From Elysia chlorotica (Eukaryota; Mollusca; Gastropoda; Plakobranchidae), in contig RQTK01000022.1 in the NCBI GenBank assembly GCA_003991915.1, positions 1,012,880-1,076,879 on the forward strand: a stretch of 64,000 nt of DNA, read 5' to 3'. The translations under genes and the position numbers were made by a program. Under the pieces are notes generated by a model. It did not search any database, was not told the DNA's origin, and saw only the letters and a program-made list of their open reading frames with translations. Below, piece by piece: positions 1 through 12,876 of this stretch; position 1 is the first letter of the stretch; each line of letters begins with the position of its first letter.

Positions 1-2575
1 GACACACCCACACCCATACAAACACACTGCACGCACAGTATTTGTTGTGTGATCATTTCTTTTTTCAGTGACTATTTGGTCTCAGGTGGATGAGCTTGGG
101 GCCTCATCATAGACCTCTCTGCCTTTTTTTTTTGGTGGCATTTGAAAGAATGCATAAAGACTTCTTCAGTCATTCCGCGGTTATTCCTGTTTTGGGTCAA
201 AACAAATTATAGGAAGACAAACAAAAACGAGCCTGTCCTTCCCAAAAAGAGAACGAAATTAAGAGTCTTCAGATCATTCTGACAAGAAACTCAGTTTTGT
301 TAATTGTTTGCTGGTCTATATATGTATAAATTTAAGAAACGTGTGTTAGGGAAAATGTTGTACATGCAGTTCAAGTTCAATTGTCTTCTAAAATGTTTAA
401 ATTGACAAATGTACAAGATGTTGAAAAAACACAGGCAGTATGATTATCATTTTTTATTGAAATTCATACTTTATAACTTGTCCGACATTCAGTATGTTTA
501 AGCTTCAAAGTTCTAAAGCAATATGCTGATATCATTAAATATTCTAAGGGGCCCCACCTCCACCACTCCCCCTTTAGTTTTGAAGAAGAAGAAAAAGCTC
601 TATGTCTAGTGAAGTACGTGTTTATATATATAACTTCCGTCCATTATTATTTTTTTGTTGATCCCAACTATCTCAATACCAATACTCTGTTGTGTCTCCC
701 TGGGTCTTAAGTTTAAGGTCCTGGTACTGTATCGAGATTACACCTTTGTGGAAAATTCATGATTTTAATTAAAATTCTCATATTTGTCAAGAGTTCTTGG
801 TTTTAATTGAACTTTTCTTTTAATTTATTTGTCAATAGTTTTTGGTTGTACTTTTATTTGAAACTTTTCTTTCATTTGTCTCGATCTGGTAAATGCATTA
901 ATAATAATATTAAAAAGTATGGCCAAACTCTTTGCACTGTCTATCATGTGATTTACAATTCCTTTTGTAGAACTAGACTGGTGAACAGAGGCATTTTCAA
1001 TATCACAACAAACTTTCAAGTGCTTAGCTTTTCCATTGCTATAAGACTTGTTTCTATGTGTGGCCCATAAAACATTTGTATTGCGAATGTAACTGTAAGA
1101 GGAGGGGATGTGGAGTCTTTGCTTCTGTTACCATGATTGTTTTTTAAGCCAGGGAGCAGTAAAGTACATGTAGATGGTTGATAAACCTCTGCCATGGTAG
1201 ATCCACTGGTACTAGAAGCATGTGAATATTGTGGAAATCTTTTTATCGTTCTCGACAAATAAAATGTTTCTGTGTTATTTGGATTGAATTTTATGTTGAT
1301 TGGTAAGTTGATTTCTAATATCTATAGACAAAATAAAACTGTTTTGGTCGGCATGAGATCATCAAGTTATGTCTTTCATATATTTTACATTCTACTTCTA
1401 GAACAAACTTTTGCTAAATTTTAGAATTTCACAAATATTTTATAGTTTGGATCTAGGCTTTGAGTTTAATAGAATTATTTTTGATATTAGAGAATATTTT
1501 GTTTTGTTTACATTTGTTTTGTGAAAGCACAGGTATTTATTCATCGTATATTGTATCAATTTTATGATTTGCTTAGAACAATTTGTTGAAACATGCCTTA
1601 TTTTGTGTAACAACCATCTACATGACGTGTAGTTTTTTTTTTGTTTTTGTTAAGAACAAAGGTTAATAAAATGTGCTGAAACTAGAAATTAAATTAAAAA
1701 AAAAAAGATTTGAACATCTCATAAAAATGCCTATATATTAGCCTATTTTTAGAACAAACTGACCATTGTTGTTTTTTTAACCGAAGATATGTTTTTGTTA
1801 CAAACATTGCATATAATAATTTCTTCAAATCACAGTATTGTTCTGATGTACATATGTTGGTATAACTATCATGTTATAGTTTGTATATAAAATAATATGG
1901 TCAAACAATACACTATAGAGATGTATTTAAATTCTGGTGTTGGTTTGGATGAAAATGTCTGTGGTCATTCACCCTGTGGAAGTTATTTTAAAATTAGAAT
2001 CATAATATGCCGTCTATATAAGCAAAGGGAAAAAACATTCAAAGCAATGTTTTCAATTCTTTGATTTTTATATATTTATTGAACCTCAATTACAACACTT
2101 CGTAGCTGGAACATAATTTCCAATCTGACTTTCGAAAAAAGCTGAAAATGACTTGAATTGGCAATACGTTTTATTGTTTATTACTGTAATAATACATTTA
2201 CCTTACAAGTTTTAACAGCTTATTCTAAGGCGGTAGAGGTTGATTCCGGTCGAATTCTAAATCTAAAAGTTATTAGAGTCGACTTAAACTACCGCAAAAG
2301 CTACGAATACAATTGAACAGGTCTGACGCACATAGTTATGTAGAGAACAAGATAAATGGTTCAATGACCCTTTATTTTCAGAAGTAGTCACTTTAAGTGT
2401 ATGTACATGTAATAACCCATTTCTGTTTATGTATAGATTTACTCTTACACATAAAATGTTTTCTTCAAGAACCTGTACTTACAAACTTCGTCACTGAAGT
2501 TTCAATTGGAGGGAAAACTACAGAAAAGCCTAGAGATAGAACTAGACAAAAGTAATTGCCTTTCAATTGTTTGTC
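1..2575. other. Non-coding stretch, nothing recognised
   Basis: AT-rich sequence with short T and A runs and no open frame resembling a protein. No splice-bounded exon with protein-like composition was found on either strand. I see no RNA gene or mobile element here. Confidence 0.6.
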
Positions 2576-2579
2576 TTTA

Positions 2580-2588
2580 CTCTCTCTC

Positions 2589-2635
<47 letters not shown>

Positions 2636-2690
2636 CTCTCTCTATCTATCTATATCTCTCTGTCTCTCACTCTGTTCCTTTCTGATATGT
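2580..2690. repeat. (CT)n microsatellite
   Basis: Nearly pure CT repeat with a few CTAT and CTTT interruptions. The serine/leucine-rich open frame across it is only the translated repeat. Confidence 0.95.
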
Positions 2691-2994
2691 TTTAAAAGAT
2701 TTAAAAGGTTTGAAATCATAAATTACAGTAAGCTTTTAGAGAATTTAATTTCGAAATTTTATTTTTGGATCTTGATCTATACTCTGCCTCTCATTATATT
2801 CCTTTTTTTTAAATCTATTTAAACGATAAAACAAACATTACTCAATATTCATATCATGAAAGGTTTGCTAAAGAAGGAAAAAATCGTTTAGAATTTTATA
2901 TCGGACGATTTCGTTTTGTTGTAGGAAGAATCTCTTTTACTTCAAAGTCCCAGAGTGAATACAAAGGATCAAATGTGACGACGGAGCCCACACC

Positions 2995-3225
2995 TGTTGA
3001 GACACAGTGGCCCTGTGGTAGAACATCGGCTTCCAACGCAAAAGGTCTGTGCTTTGAGCCCTGGCGATTTTTCTCCCTACTGGTTGGGTCGGTATTAGTT
3101 TAATGTGATTGGCTGAGTCAGGAGTCATAGTATCCTCGCCCTGTCTCATATGTGGCAGCACATAATGTGTCAGAAGTCAGTCTTGGGATCCCTCCACAAA
3201 TAAAGTCTATATAGAGCTAAAGTTG
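2995..3225 (+). mobile_element. SINE-A copy (tRNA-headed), diverged
   Basis: The head reads TGGCCCTGTGGTAGAACATC, a pol III box-A-like start. It is followed by the family body: a GGTTGGGTCGGT block, a GTGGCAGCACATAA block, and a terminal block ending near CTATATAGAGCT. The layout matches the better-preserved copies at 11328 and 42975. It forms an inverted pair with the next SINE. Confidence 0.8.
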
Positions 3226-3248
3226 GTCGGGGAACTAACTCAACTACT

Positions 3249-3420
3249 GTTGTTGTTGTTGGGTTGGTTTAACGTCCAACAGCAGGACTATGTAGGCTAT
3301 ATTGTGGACGGGCCCCAAGAAGGACGTCTGACAATTTTATGTGCTGCCACACACGAGACAGGGCGGCATACCATGACTCCTGTCTCAGCCGGTCACATTA
3401 TACTGAACTCAACTCTCGAA
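3249..3420 (-). mobile_element. SINE-A copy, 5'-truncated, reverse
   Basis: Reverse orientation. The CCAA-type tail and the GTTTAACGTCCAACAGCAG end come first on the + strand, followed by the GTGCTGCCACACACGAGACA block. It stops at the body, before the tRNA-like head. It is less diverged than its inverted neighbour at 2995. Confidence 0.8.
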
Positions 3421-3504
3421 GCCTGTCAATAGAGACTTTGTGATCCTCAAGACGGTAACGGTTGACATAATTATGCCCATTAGGCAAAGGAGGTTTTAAT
3501 CGCT

Positions 3505-3545
3505 TTACTACGAGTCGTAAGCTTCCGCCACGTTGTACTTACGGC
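3505..3545. repeat. Single arm of the foldback (MITE-like) element
   Basis: Contains CGAGTCGTAAGCTTCCGCC and then CACGTTGTACTTACG. This matches the right arms of the foldback elements at 16982 and 22637. No left arm was seen here. Confidence 0.45.
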
Positions 3546-3813
3546 CCTTAATCTAGATCTCGTAGTCGAAGAAGTATGGGAATTTTTTAATATCTACAAT
3601 ACTTGGAATAAATTCAATTCATACTGTGAAGGGTAGCAGCGATAATTTCCACCATGCAGGGCAAAGACGAAGAAACCTGGGACTGACAAACTGGAACTGA
3701 CAAACTGGGACTGGAACAAACTGACATGCTTCCCTGTAAACAAACCCAAATTGTATACATACCTTGTTGTAAAAAAAGTCAAGTCGGCCTTACATAACTG
3801 AAAACAATCAGCT

Positions 3814-3852
3814 CGCTCACATCATGTATCTGGTGCTTCCATGATGTGAGCG
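3814..3852. other. Perfect 13-bp stem-loop
   Basis: CGCTCACATCATG at 3814-3826 is the exact reverse complement of CATGATGTGAGCG at 3840-3852, with a 13-nt loop. It lies in otherwise plain non-coding DNA. No function is assignable. Confidence 0.6.
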
Positions 3853-4246
3853 TGTACATTGAGCAATTCCGGTTTAAATTACAGGCTTACGGTTTAAAGG
3901 TTATGGTTTACACGTTTAACAAGAGTCAAGAGCAGTGTGGTTTTTTCAGAAAACCACACAAAGAACAACACAGACTCACAATTTATCTCTTTCTTGCAGC
4001 TGTTTTTTTTTATCAGTATCACTACACAACCCAATCTTTTTTCTTCCTACATACATAAATGTTGCTCCCAATTAACCACAAAAATTGATAAGTCGGTGCC
4101 TGTATAATTTGACTTGGTAAGACAAAAATCCTGGTTCACCTGCACTCTCTCTATGTAGAGGGTACAAACAATTTGAAGACTTAAATATTGGAACCCGTCA
4201 AAATAACCCTAAAACAAATTAGGAGGGAGTGGAGTGAGCAAGAGAA

Positions 4247-4344
4247 AGAGACAGACAGACAGACAGACAGACATACAGACACAGAGACAGACAGACATAC
4301 AGACACAGAGACAGACAGACTGACAGACAGACAGGCAAACAGAT

Positions 4345-4403
<59 letters not shown>

Positions 4404-4423
4404 GACAGAGACAGAGAGAGAGA
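4247..4423. repeat. (GACA)n microsatellite
   Basis: Long GACA/GACAGA repeat passing into GAGA. The serine/valine/cysteine-rich open frames on the opposite strand are translations of it. Confidence 0.95.
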
Positions 4424-4586
4424 ACGAGAGAACATCACAGCTACGTTTATCCACTCTATTCTATAAGATAAAGAATTATTCATGCATTTCCTTCTCACCT
4501 CCAAAAACGCTTTATTCTTGTGATAAAAATAAGATTTCTATTTATGAAGTAGAGCAAGGGTGTATACTAATCATAGGAAACTCGGA

Positions 4587-5085
4587 TGTAGCGCATAATA
4601 TTACTCCCCTTATGCCATCCCACTCTGAGTGCTCGATTTTTTTACAGTAACTCTCATAACTTTATTGCTCCGTACTGTGCTTGTGATGGAGTACTGCTAA
4701 GGAAACTTCCGCCAAGAATTATAAAGCGAGAATTCTGGGAGCGAGGAACCATCCAAGATGGCGGAGGTTGATCATCTGCTACCACGAGATCGCGTCGTTG
4801 GGCAGACGGTCTGAGGAAGGGGCCGCCACTCTGGCAAGAGTTAAGGTTCTTGTTTTCCGTCTGGCCGGAAATTGGATTAGCATAGAATCGTTATTGCCGG
4901 TCTTCGATTGGACTGCGTTATAGTTTACAAGTTAGACGTGACCGATTTCGGCATTTTGTTACCGTTCGGTATCGAGAGAACAGAGTAATTGCTTTTCTCC
5001 CGTTTTGTTTTGATTTTATTGGTTCCACTCAAATTGCCCTTCGTCTGTTGCAATAAAGTTGTGTCTTAATACCATCATTTGTGAA
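4587..5085 (+). mobile_element. Candidate solo LTR or promoter-like segment
   Basis: A segment more GC-rich and less repetitive than its surroundings. In order it shows a possible TGTAGCGC start, a TATAAAG box (about 4720), a CCAAGATGGCGGAGG YY1-type motif (about 4752), and a CAATAAAG polyadenylation-type signal (about 5050). That order (TATA, initiator, poly(A) signal within 500 bp) is typical of an LTR. I found no internal retroelement genes and no clear target-site duplication, and the ends are uncertain. A decayed gene promoter is the alternative. Confidence 0.35.
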
Positions 5086-5099
5086 CGTATTTTCATCAT

Positions 5100-5790
5100 A
5101 ATTCTACTTAACCTGATTTTCAATTACTTCACCTGTCTATCTATTTCCCCATCTAGCATAAATAATTGTGTGTGGAGGATATGAGATTTTGATGTGTTGT
5201 TTTTGTGGTTTTGTGGGGATTTTTTGTAGTTGTTTTTTTATTCTCGTTTTAATTGTTCTTTTTTTTTTTTGGGGGGGGGGGGGCTTTTCACTTTCAGTAG
5301 AATCAAGATGGTATATATTAATATATATTCGTTTTTTCTTTCAGTATTTGACGTGTTCAAAACGTAAAACATAAGTGCGAATACATTTGTGAACAAAATA
5401 AAAATTAGCCTGCCATCCTCTAAAAGATCTGACGGGCTAAGAATTGTATCATCTCCATTTAGATTGGTTCCACAAAGAATTATAATTTTAATAGTGAGAC
5501 CAATTACAAGCTCTGTTATGGTGTGTGGTGATATGATTTACATCACTATTTGGGGGAGGGGGGTGAAAGAAGCTATCTACTTTCCTCTAACAATTATTAG
5601 TTGTATTGAGGCTCAAACTGGTTGTTTATGCGTGCAGATGGTTTGATGGTTGTCCAGTTCGGAGAAGACCATATATTTTTAACTGCTAGAATAAGTGTTG
5701 AATCTAGTTTAGTTAGATTCTTTCATGGTATGGGCAAAATTGTTTAACTATTTGGCAGCTTCTTTTTTTCTCTTAGTAGGAAATATTTTT
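5100..5790. other. Non-coding stretch with T/G homopolymers
   Basis: T-rich sequence with a T run followed by a G run near 5262-5284. No gene recognised. Confidence 0.6.
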
Positions 5791-5796
5791 TTCTAA

Positions 5797-6042
5797 TCTC
5801 ATGGGTGAGCTGACGCAAGCGGTAGAACGTTGGGCTCCCAATTGGGAGATACCCAGTTTGAACCCGCGCTCGGTTAAATTTATTCGTCGGATTCCGTCCC
5901 GTAGTTGTTGGATCGGTGGAAGTATGATGTCATGGAGCCCACCACACTGTCTCTGTGTGGAATCACATAAAACTGTCAGAAGTTATTCTTGGGACCTGTC
6001 TACTAATAGTCTAGCTGGTGGCAAGAAACCAACCAACCGATA
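5797..6042 (+). mobile_element. SINE-A copy with tRNA-like head
   Basis: The head reads GAGCTGACGCAAGCGGTAGAA, with a box-B-like CAGTTTGAACCC further on. The body has TTGGATCGGTGGAAGTATGATG and AATCACATAAAACTGTCAGA. The 3' end is CCAACCAACC. The 80-aa open frame here is not a gene. Confidence 0.8.
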
Positions 6043-6044
6043 AA

Positions 6045-6499
6045 CAAACCAGCATCAAAAAGCAGTTCTCGGGTTTACTTTACTTCCGTTTGTTAGATGT
6101 TCAAATTATTGAATAAACAGTTGTGATGAGATTGGAACCAAGTGGGCTGACGTTTTAACATCTCAGTCTTTCTATGACTTTCACGTTCTCGTTCTTTATC
6201 TTGTTTAATCGTCAAGGGGACTAACCATAGTTTCATTCTCAAAACTATGAATAAATGGTAATTACTTCCCTTTGATTTATACACAATGTAAATGTTCTTC
6301 AAAAGACTGCAAACTAGCGTGAGTTCTACATCCTCAGATTTCATGAAGAATCATACACAGACCGGGGGGGGAGGGGGGGGGGGCACAAGCCTAGATCCGA
6401 ACCACGCGACTCTTATTTGCTTTTTATGAGCATAAACTGACTGAGCTTACGAGGCTAGTTGGATGTTAACTTCTTTACCATTAGAAGTTCTTTTCAGTT
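6045..6499. other. Non-coding stretch with a poly-G run
   Basis: Contains a G-rich run around 6363-6383. Nothing gene-like seen. Confidence 0.55.
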
Positions 6500-6533
6500 A
6501 TTCTCTCTCTTTCTCTCTGTCTATCTATCTCTG

Positions 6534-6582
<49 letters not shown>

Positions 6583-6620
6583 CTCTCTCTCTCTCTCTGG
6601 CTTTCTCTCTACCCCCCCTT
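6500..6620. repeat. (CT)n microsatellite
   Basis: CT repeat with short interruptions. It accounts for the overlapping serine/leucine-rich and arginine/glutamate-rich open frames on both strands. Confidence 0.95.
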
Positions 6621-9600
6621 TTTTCACCATTTCTTTATCAGTCTGATTCTTAGGATTGGTCATAATTTCGAGGCACCACAACGCGAAATCCTGAGACTTA
6701 GCCGTTTAGAAACAAAATGCAGCGTCGAGAGCGGGGGCCGAACGCTTGAACTTTCGATCAGATATTTCGAGCTTTATCTTTTGGTCACCACTGGTTCTGT
6801 TTTATCTGTCTTTAAATAAGGCGGAAAGCTGTCTCCAAACTAGACTACACATATGTGATGTTCTTTATCTTTGAATCTTTATTAACACTTGTTTCCTCAT
6901 AATAATTTGTGTAGATGAAGTTTAGCCATGCATTGTATTATTTATTATTTTATCTTCTTATTTACACTATTACTGTTCATCTATGGACGTTTTCCTGTCG
7001 GCAGATTATTCGTCTATCTCTCTATCTCTGCCACTATTTACTTACAGCCTCGATTTACTTTATGATCCTGTAGGTTACGTATAATTTTTGGAATAGCTGG
7101 GCTGAACGTGTGATCCAGCTATTGAGCCCACCCCGGCGGATTAATTTATAACTCTGGTGCTACATCTTGATGAACGCCGTGTGTTTACTTACCTCTAGGC
7201 CTAGTGTAACTCCGCGGCCGGGAGAGGCGCCCATGTTTGCACAACGGACACAAGGCTGTAAACTTTAGGTGCGGAATGGTTGGGCTAGCCACTGGTCGTG
7301 GGAAATCTAGATCTTGACGTCAGTAGTCAAGGCCGAGAGTCTAGTCAGTGTGGTTTTATTTATTTGTGCCTTTCATGTTTATAATGCCCTCTCGAAATTC
7401 GCGAGGTTTTGTCTATACTTTTCGCGCCTTTTGGAATAATACAAACAGGACTCTTACAGAGTCATTACTATGTCATTGCTCAATATGATTCCTTCATTTT
7501 ATGAAAATCTGCTTGCAGTGTCTATAATTCTTATTTTGATGATTCTTCTGTTAAGATAGAACTTTTTTATGCTGTCATCTCTAATTTTAATGAATGGAAA
7601 TTGTTGAGACATTGATCATATTGCAAATAATAATTATAGTTTATATTTAAAAAAAATGGGTATCAGAAAGCTCTCGAGGCAGCGCCTGACTGAGGTCCAA
7701 GAGTCCAGTCTTTGTAGGCGTCTCAACTCTGAATAATGTTTTTCAGAATGTGTACTCTTAAGGGACTTGAAATTGTATTTCATTGCTCAAAAACATATGC
7801 ACGTATGGGTTCGACGTACTGATTAAGGTATGGGTGTCTAAAGACATTTGCCTGTATTCATTTTTCCTTTTGAAGTTTAACATTATTGTATTATACGGAT
7901 AAACACTCATTTCAATATGTGACCTTAGCACAAAATATCATTATTTGTCTTTTAGTATTTTTTCCATACAAAATTTTCCTAAATAAAAACTTATTCATAG
8001 AAATCATAACACATAAAGAAATACGATGTAATAATGAGGTTGGTGCAGGCGAGTACGTGCATACATATATTTGACCAGGCTCCACAATGTCAAACAAATT
8101 CAAACATACTTTGACTCTCAGGGTTGTCTCTTAGTCAACAGAAGGGCGTAAAACTTTCGCGTTGTGCTTTTTCTTCAAACAGTTTTTTTAACAGAGTTGG
8201 GTGATTTTTTAAACAGTTTTTAACACTAAATAGGGTGGTATTCTAAACGAACATGTATCCCCGTTTCTCCAAATAACTTAAACAAGCGTTTTCAGTACAA
8301 TAGAAAGATAAGATAAGAAAAAAAACGGACGGCAACTGAAAACTCACAGTATAAGATAACCTGTGGTAACCTAGGACGCGTTGAAGTAAAGGAAGAACTT
8401 TGGTCTCCCCGTGCAGCAGAAATATCTAAAATCAAACATGGTCGCTTTGTTAGTTCAGTGACGAAATCTTTGACTGATCTATTTGTTTAAATACTGTACA
8501 TTGTGCCATAGCAACATCTCTGTCACCACACCCACACCAGGCATTGTAATCCGATAAATACCAATCATACTATTGGTCTAGCGCAAGTTCGATAAGTTGG
8601 TTGGGGGCCTTGAGGTCTATAAATAGAATCAGATGCTGTGTATTTGAGGGATCATCTACGGCGTGTTTTAATTGTAATGTTATTTATAACAGTGGATTGA
8701 TTTTCACCGATAAAGCAAAAAGTTTTTTTTTTTGTTGTTGGATTCATTTTTTTTTTTTTTTTATGGGTGTGGGTTGAAAGATGACGGAGGTCGGAAACAA
8801 CCTTTTTTTATTTCTTTGTTCTGTATAAGTTTTTGAAACAAAAAAAAATTATATCTGTCTGTCTCAGTCTCTTAGTTTACACGCCCCGGAATGCAATTAA
8901 GATGTAATAAAACCTTTAGATTCCTCTTTAAACAGGCTCTCCTTATCAGTAAGTTCACCATAGCTCTAGTGCAATAAATCAGATGGCACGGATTGCAAAT
9001 ATCTTGTTTATCTTTTTGTTTGCGGGGGCTGTTTTCTCCCTGACACGCAGGAAATGGTATCTTGTTGTTTTGTTTTGAAATTGGCATTATTTTTTTTCCT
9101 GACAAAGCCTTCATTTTATTTGAACCTATCATAAAATATGGCCCTCTAGTTAGTGGTCGTCGTTTTGTCTTTTAGATATTAAACATTATATGCTATATCA
9201 ATATAAGAAAAAAAGGCAGTAAGATTGATAATTATGAAATGTGAGTATAATTTTAAGCAACAGATTTTTAAGACACTGTAAAACTGAAAGAGTTTGAAAA
9301 CTTGTGATGTACTTGATATATTTCAAGCTGTGACTGCCGATTGTTAAGTGTTTTTCGCATAATATGTTCTTTACGACAGGTGGTTTTCGAATGATGAAGA
9401 TTAGAAAATCTAAGTTCAGTTTCAATCAATACTTTTTATGTGACAGAATGGAGTTCAACTTTTAATCTGTTGTACGAAGAGACAACTTCGACGGGTAATT
9501 TTTACGCGTGTTACAATATTTTTTAATTAGTGCTGATTGTATGCCACAGAAAACGGCTTTACATTTTAACTAGCTTTCTCGTAAGCCTTGAACAATAAAC

Positions 9601-11150
9601 ACATTCATTGGGACTTGGCGACTTTCCCTAGTGATGTCGCAAACTAAAATAAACTACAGACATCGTTCAATTTGTGGAATTTGTCGTCAGAGCGCTCTAG
9701 AGAGTGGTCCATATTTCCGTGTTTGCTTTACACTTGTCTGCTGATGCCCCACCCCCTCCTTTACCCCTTCTCCTGTCCCAGCTTTACACTGCCATATAAC
9801 TCCCCACCCCCTGTATATATAACTCCCCGCCCCCTATTTACCTCAGCATCATAAACGCATAAATCCTAACACACTCACACAGCAACGAACCATCATAACT
9901 AATTCCATAGCGCGTGGATAAAGAGTTTAGATTAGTTTTGCGTTCCATGGGATCCCCGAATAAACCGTTACAGATCGTGGATAGTGCGTGTTCTTCCATA
10001 CATGATTTGTGCTGCATACAACGATAGCAGATTTATAACGTAATTGTAGACCTTTAGAAGTTTTCTTGTCTAGATCTAGATGTAGGTGGATCTTAACCTC
10101 TGTTTCTGTAGAACCTACAGCTGTTTTTAAATACCGTCTAAGTTTCCCCTTTTATGTGTTTTTTGCTGTCGCTGTAAGTTCAATTTACGCAAGACCGAGA
10201 CAAAAAGTCCCTACAGCTTGTTCTTCTGTCTCGCATCCATTCCAGCACAGCTCAATAGAATTATTCAGATCCTATATCAACTGTGTTCGGAAATTTAAAG
10301 TTTTTTGTGCCCTATCAAGGCTTCGTTGTCTTTGTTTCTTTTATTTCTAAGTATTGTTCTGTTAAGTTTAGATACGTTTTTTAGATTGATGGTGAATCAG
10401 ACAATGTTTGTGGTGAAAGGTAATGTTTTTTTTTTAAGAAATACAGTGTGATTTTTTTTCAACATGGATTTTCATAAAGGACACTATAAGAGAGTCAAGA
10501 AAGGAAATCATCCAATGTAAACTACATGGTACTTCTGATGACTGGCAATGCTTCACAAAGTTGTTGTTTTTTCTGATAGTAAAAAGAAATACACTGCGAC
10601 TATAAGATTTAATACCAATGGATCTATTGCGTCGAAGCTTACATGAAATGAAAAAAAAATTCAGTATTCTTCATGATCTAAGCCTGCCTTAAGGAAGATT
10701 GAAACATTTTAAAATTAATACTTAAAATGAGGAAAAGTGATAGAATCCCAGAAGTCAATTACCAAGTGTTTTCAGTCTCCCATAATCTTGAGACCGAGAA
10801 GGCTGTACGGCTTAACTTTGATTTGAATGAGATCTGTAAGCTACTTAATATATAATTTTTTTCTGAAAGAAATAGGAAGTTTAAAACTTCATTTTTTACT
10901 TTGATGATATGTATACATACTAGTATGAAAACCATTTATTCACCCAAGACTGCTGAGGAAAGTCATAGATATAAGTAAAGTATAACTCCGGAATTTGACA
11001 TCTGTCTGATAATGTTGGTTCTTTGCGTGTGTTCATTTGTCTGCAAAGAAATTGTGTGGCGATGAAGATATGATAATAAACAACAAAAAGTGAAAAGTGC
11101 TGTATACGTTTATAGGGTACATATCATTTGCATCAGGTAAACTGTGATCT
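6621..11150. other. Long non-coding stretch
   Basis: About 4.5 kb without a supportable gene. A modestly GC-rich patch at 7090-7330 and a C-rich pyrimidine tract at 9740-9850 stand out, but neither encodes a recognisable product. Upstream non-coding exons or the promoter of gene A may lie here, but I cannot point to them. Confidence 0.5.
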
Positions 11151-11155
11151 CACCA

Positions 11156-11215
11156 GCTCCAATCACTAGTCCTCTAGATATGAGGTTGGCCGCTCTACCA
11201 CTTGGCCACTGGTAC
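11156..11215 (-). mobile_element. tRNA-like SINE head, reverse
   Basis: On the minus strand TGGCCAAGTGG fits the pol III box A consensus. It is followed by GTAGAGCGGCCAACCTC and a decayed box B region. This looks like a truncated tRNA-derived SINE, different from the nearby SINE-A copy. Confidence 0.45.
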
Positions 11216-11327
11216 TTTTACGTTATCTCTATTGTTTTTGTTGTTGTTGCAAATCTATCTTCATACAGCACTTGTGCTAGAATGCACAAAAATCAAGTAG
11301 TTTACGTCTTGTCGTAAGTCTTATGGG

Positions 11328-11586
11328 GGGCGCGGTGGTCCAGGGGTAGAACATCGGCTTCCGACGCAAAAGGTCCCGAGTTCCAATCCTGGCTGTTGCG
11401 TTCCCTACTGGTTGGATCGGTGTCAGTATAATGTGAACGACTGAGACAGGATTCATGGTATCCCCCGCCTGTTTCGTGTGTGGCAGCACATAAAATTGTC
11501 AGACGTCCGTCTTGGGGCCCGTCCACAATATAGCCTATATAGTGCTGCTGTTGGACGTTAAACCAACCCAACCAACCAACCAACCG
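11328..11586 (+). mobile_element. SINE-A copy, nearly full length
   Basis: Box A is TGGTCCAGGGG (11336-11346). Box B is AGTTCCAATCC (about 11379-11389), one base off consensus. The non-tRNA body runs to GCTGCTGTTGGACG, then the GTTAAACC end and a CCAA tail. It is nearly identical to the reverse copy at 42975, so this is the younger part of the family. Both open frames across it are repeat-derived. Confidence 0.9.
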
Positions 11587-11947
11587 TAAGCCTTATATTT
11601 TTACATTGTTACGATGACACGTACGCTACGTCTTGTTTGTGCATTCTACATTAGATATTGTTCGATCTAGCTGTCGCAGATACAAGATTGGCCTAATGTT
11701 AACTTAAACGATTGTTCACCCAATCTTCTACCACTTTTTTTTGCAGTCATCAGAGATCGCCGTTCTGTTAAAGAAAGCATCAGGTTATCTTTTGTTGTAC
11801 TGTTGTGGCTATTGATTAAGTTGTCACCATATATATATTTCTTTATTAATACACTTAGACTGTCTGTTCAATCGATATTAAGCATAACACTGTACGTCTA
11901 TATGTGTATCGTGCGCCGTTGTCGTGTTTTATCTTTCTATTCCACTG

Positions 11948-11948
11948 C

Positions 11949-12034
<86 letters not shown>

Positions 12035-12129
12035 TCTTTCATTCTCCATCAATATATCTATCTTTCTCTTTACCTCTCTTTTTGCCTTTCTAGCCCACCC
12101 TATCTTTCTCTCTCTCCCTTTCTCTCCCC

Positions 12130-12165
<36 letters not shown>

Positions 12166-12185
12166 GTTTCTGTCTTTCTAAATCT
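11948..12185. repeat. (CTGT)n / (CT)n microsatellite cluster
   Basis: CTGT repeats followed by long CT tracts with interruptions. The 85-146 aa open frames here are translated repeat. Confidence 0.95.
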
Positions 12186-12526
12186 ATCTCCCTCTATTTG
12201 TGTATTTCTTTTTTCTGCCTCTCCTTCATTCTCTCTCTCCTTCTCCTTCTAGCGAGTATTGTCGTGCAGAAAACTGGATGGTTAGATTATCCTTTTTATT
12301 GTATGCAGCAATTGCTTGTCAGAGCAAAAAAGTATAATCTTTGAGAACTGTGTTTTTATCTTCTCGTATTCATTCAGAAACAGTGGTGTTATGCAGTTAC
12401 TTCTCAGAACATTGTGGATCTAAAGAGAATAATGAAGGAACCTATATCATCTAAACCATAGCGTGGACATAGCGAGGTTTGCGGACCAAGTGGTTTATCT
12501 ATAATTCACGACGGCTTCTGTTGCCA

Positions 12527-12606
12527 GTCTTCATCTTTCTGGAACCTCACGCGTTGCCAGGCCTCTTTAGGTCTACATGGAAAGGATATAGAGGCTGAGA
12601 GGTACC
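12527..12606 (+). other. Probable 5' UTR of cadherin gene A
   Basis: The pyrimidine-rich CTTCTGTTGCCAG ends just before 12527 and could be a 3' splice site joining an upstream non-coding exon to the 80 bases before the ATG. The site is inferred. Transcript data would settle it. Confidence 0.35.
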
Positions 12607-12667
12607 ATGTTGAAGATGGAGATACAACTATTAGTTCTGGTGATCTGTTGTCTCCTAGTCAGGAAAG
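12607..12667 (+). CDS. Gene A exon 1: signal peptide
   Basis: Encodes MLKMEIQLLVLVICCLLVRK, a short charged start and a hydrophobic core. The donor GTAAGG follows directly. It ends in phase 1, like exon 1 of gene B. Confidence 0.85.
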
Positions 12668-12795
12668 GTAAGGCATTATGGAGAACGACTCGTTTCCGCA
12701 GAACTATACTGTTGTATTTTTATAAAATGACAATTTTTAAATATATTTTTCTTAATTTTGAAGTATGTAAACCATATCAAGTAGGGGCAATCGTA

Positions 12796-12876
<81 letters not shown>

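Noticed and set aside
4181-4504. 107-aa and 81-aa Ser/Val/Cys-rich open frames
   Set aside because: Translated GACA microsatellite, readable in several frames.
7090-7330. GC-richer patch considered as an exon or promoter
   Set aside because: No open frame with good splice sites and no promoter motif. Composition alone is not enough.
11904-12344. 146-aa open frame
   Set aside because: CT microsatellite translation with no start context or domain.
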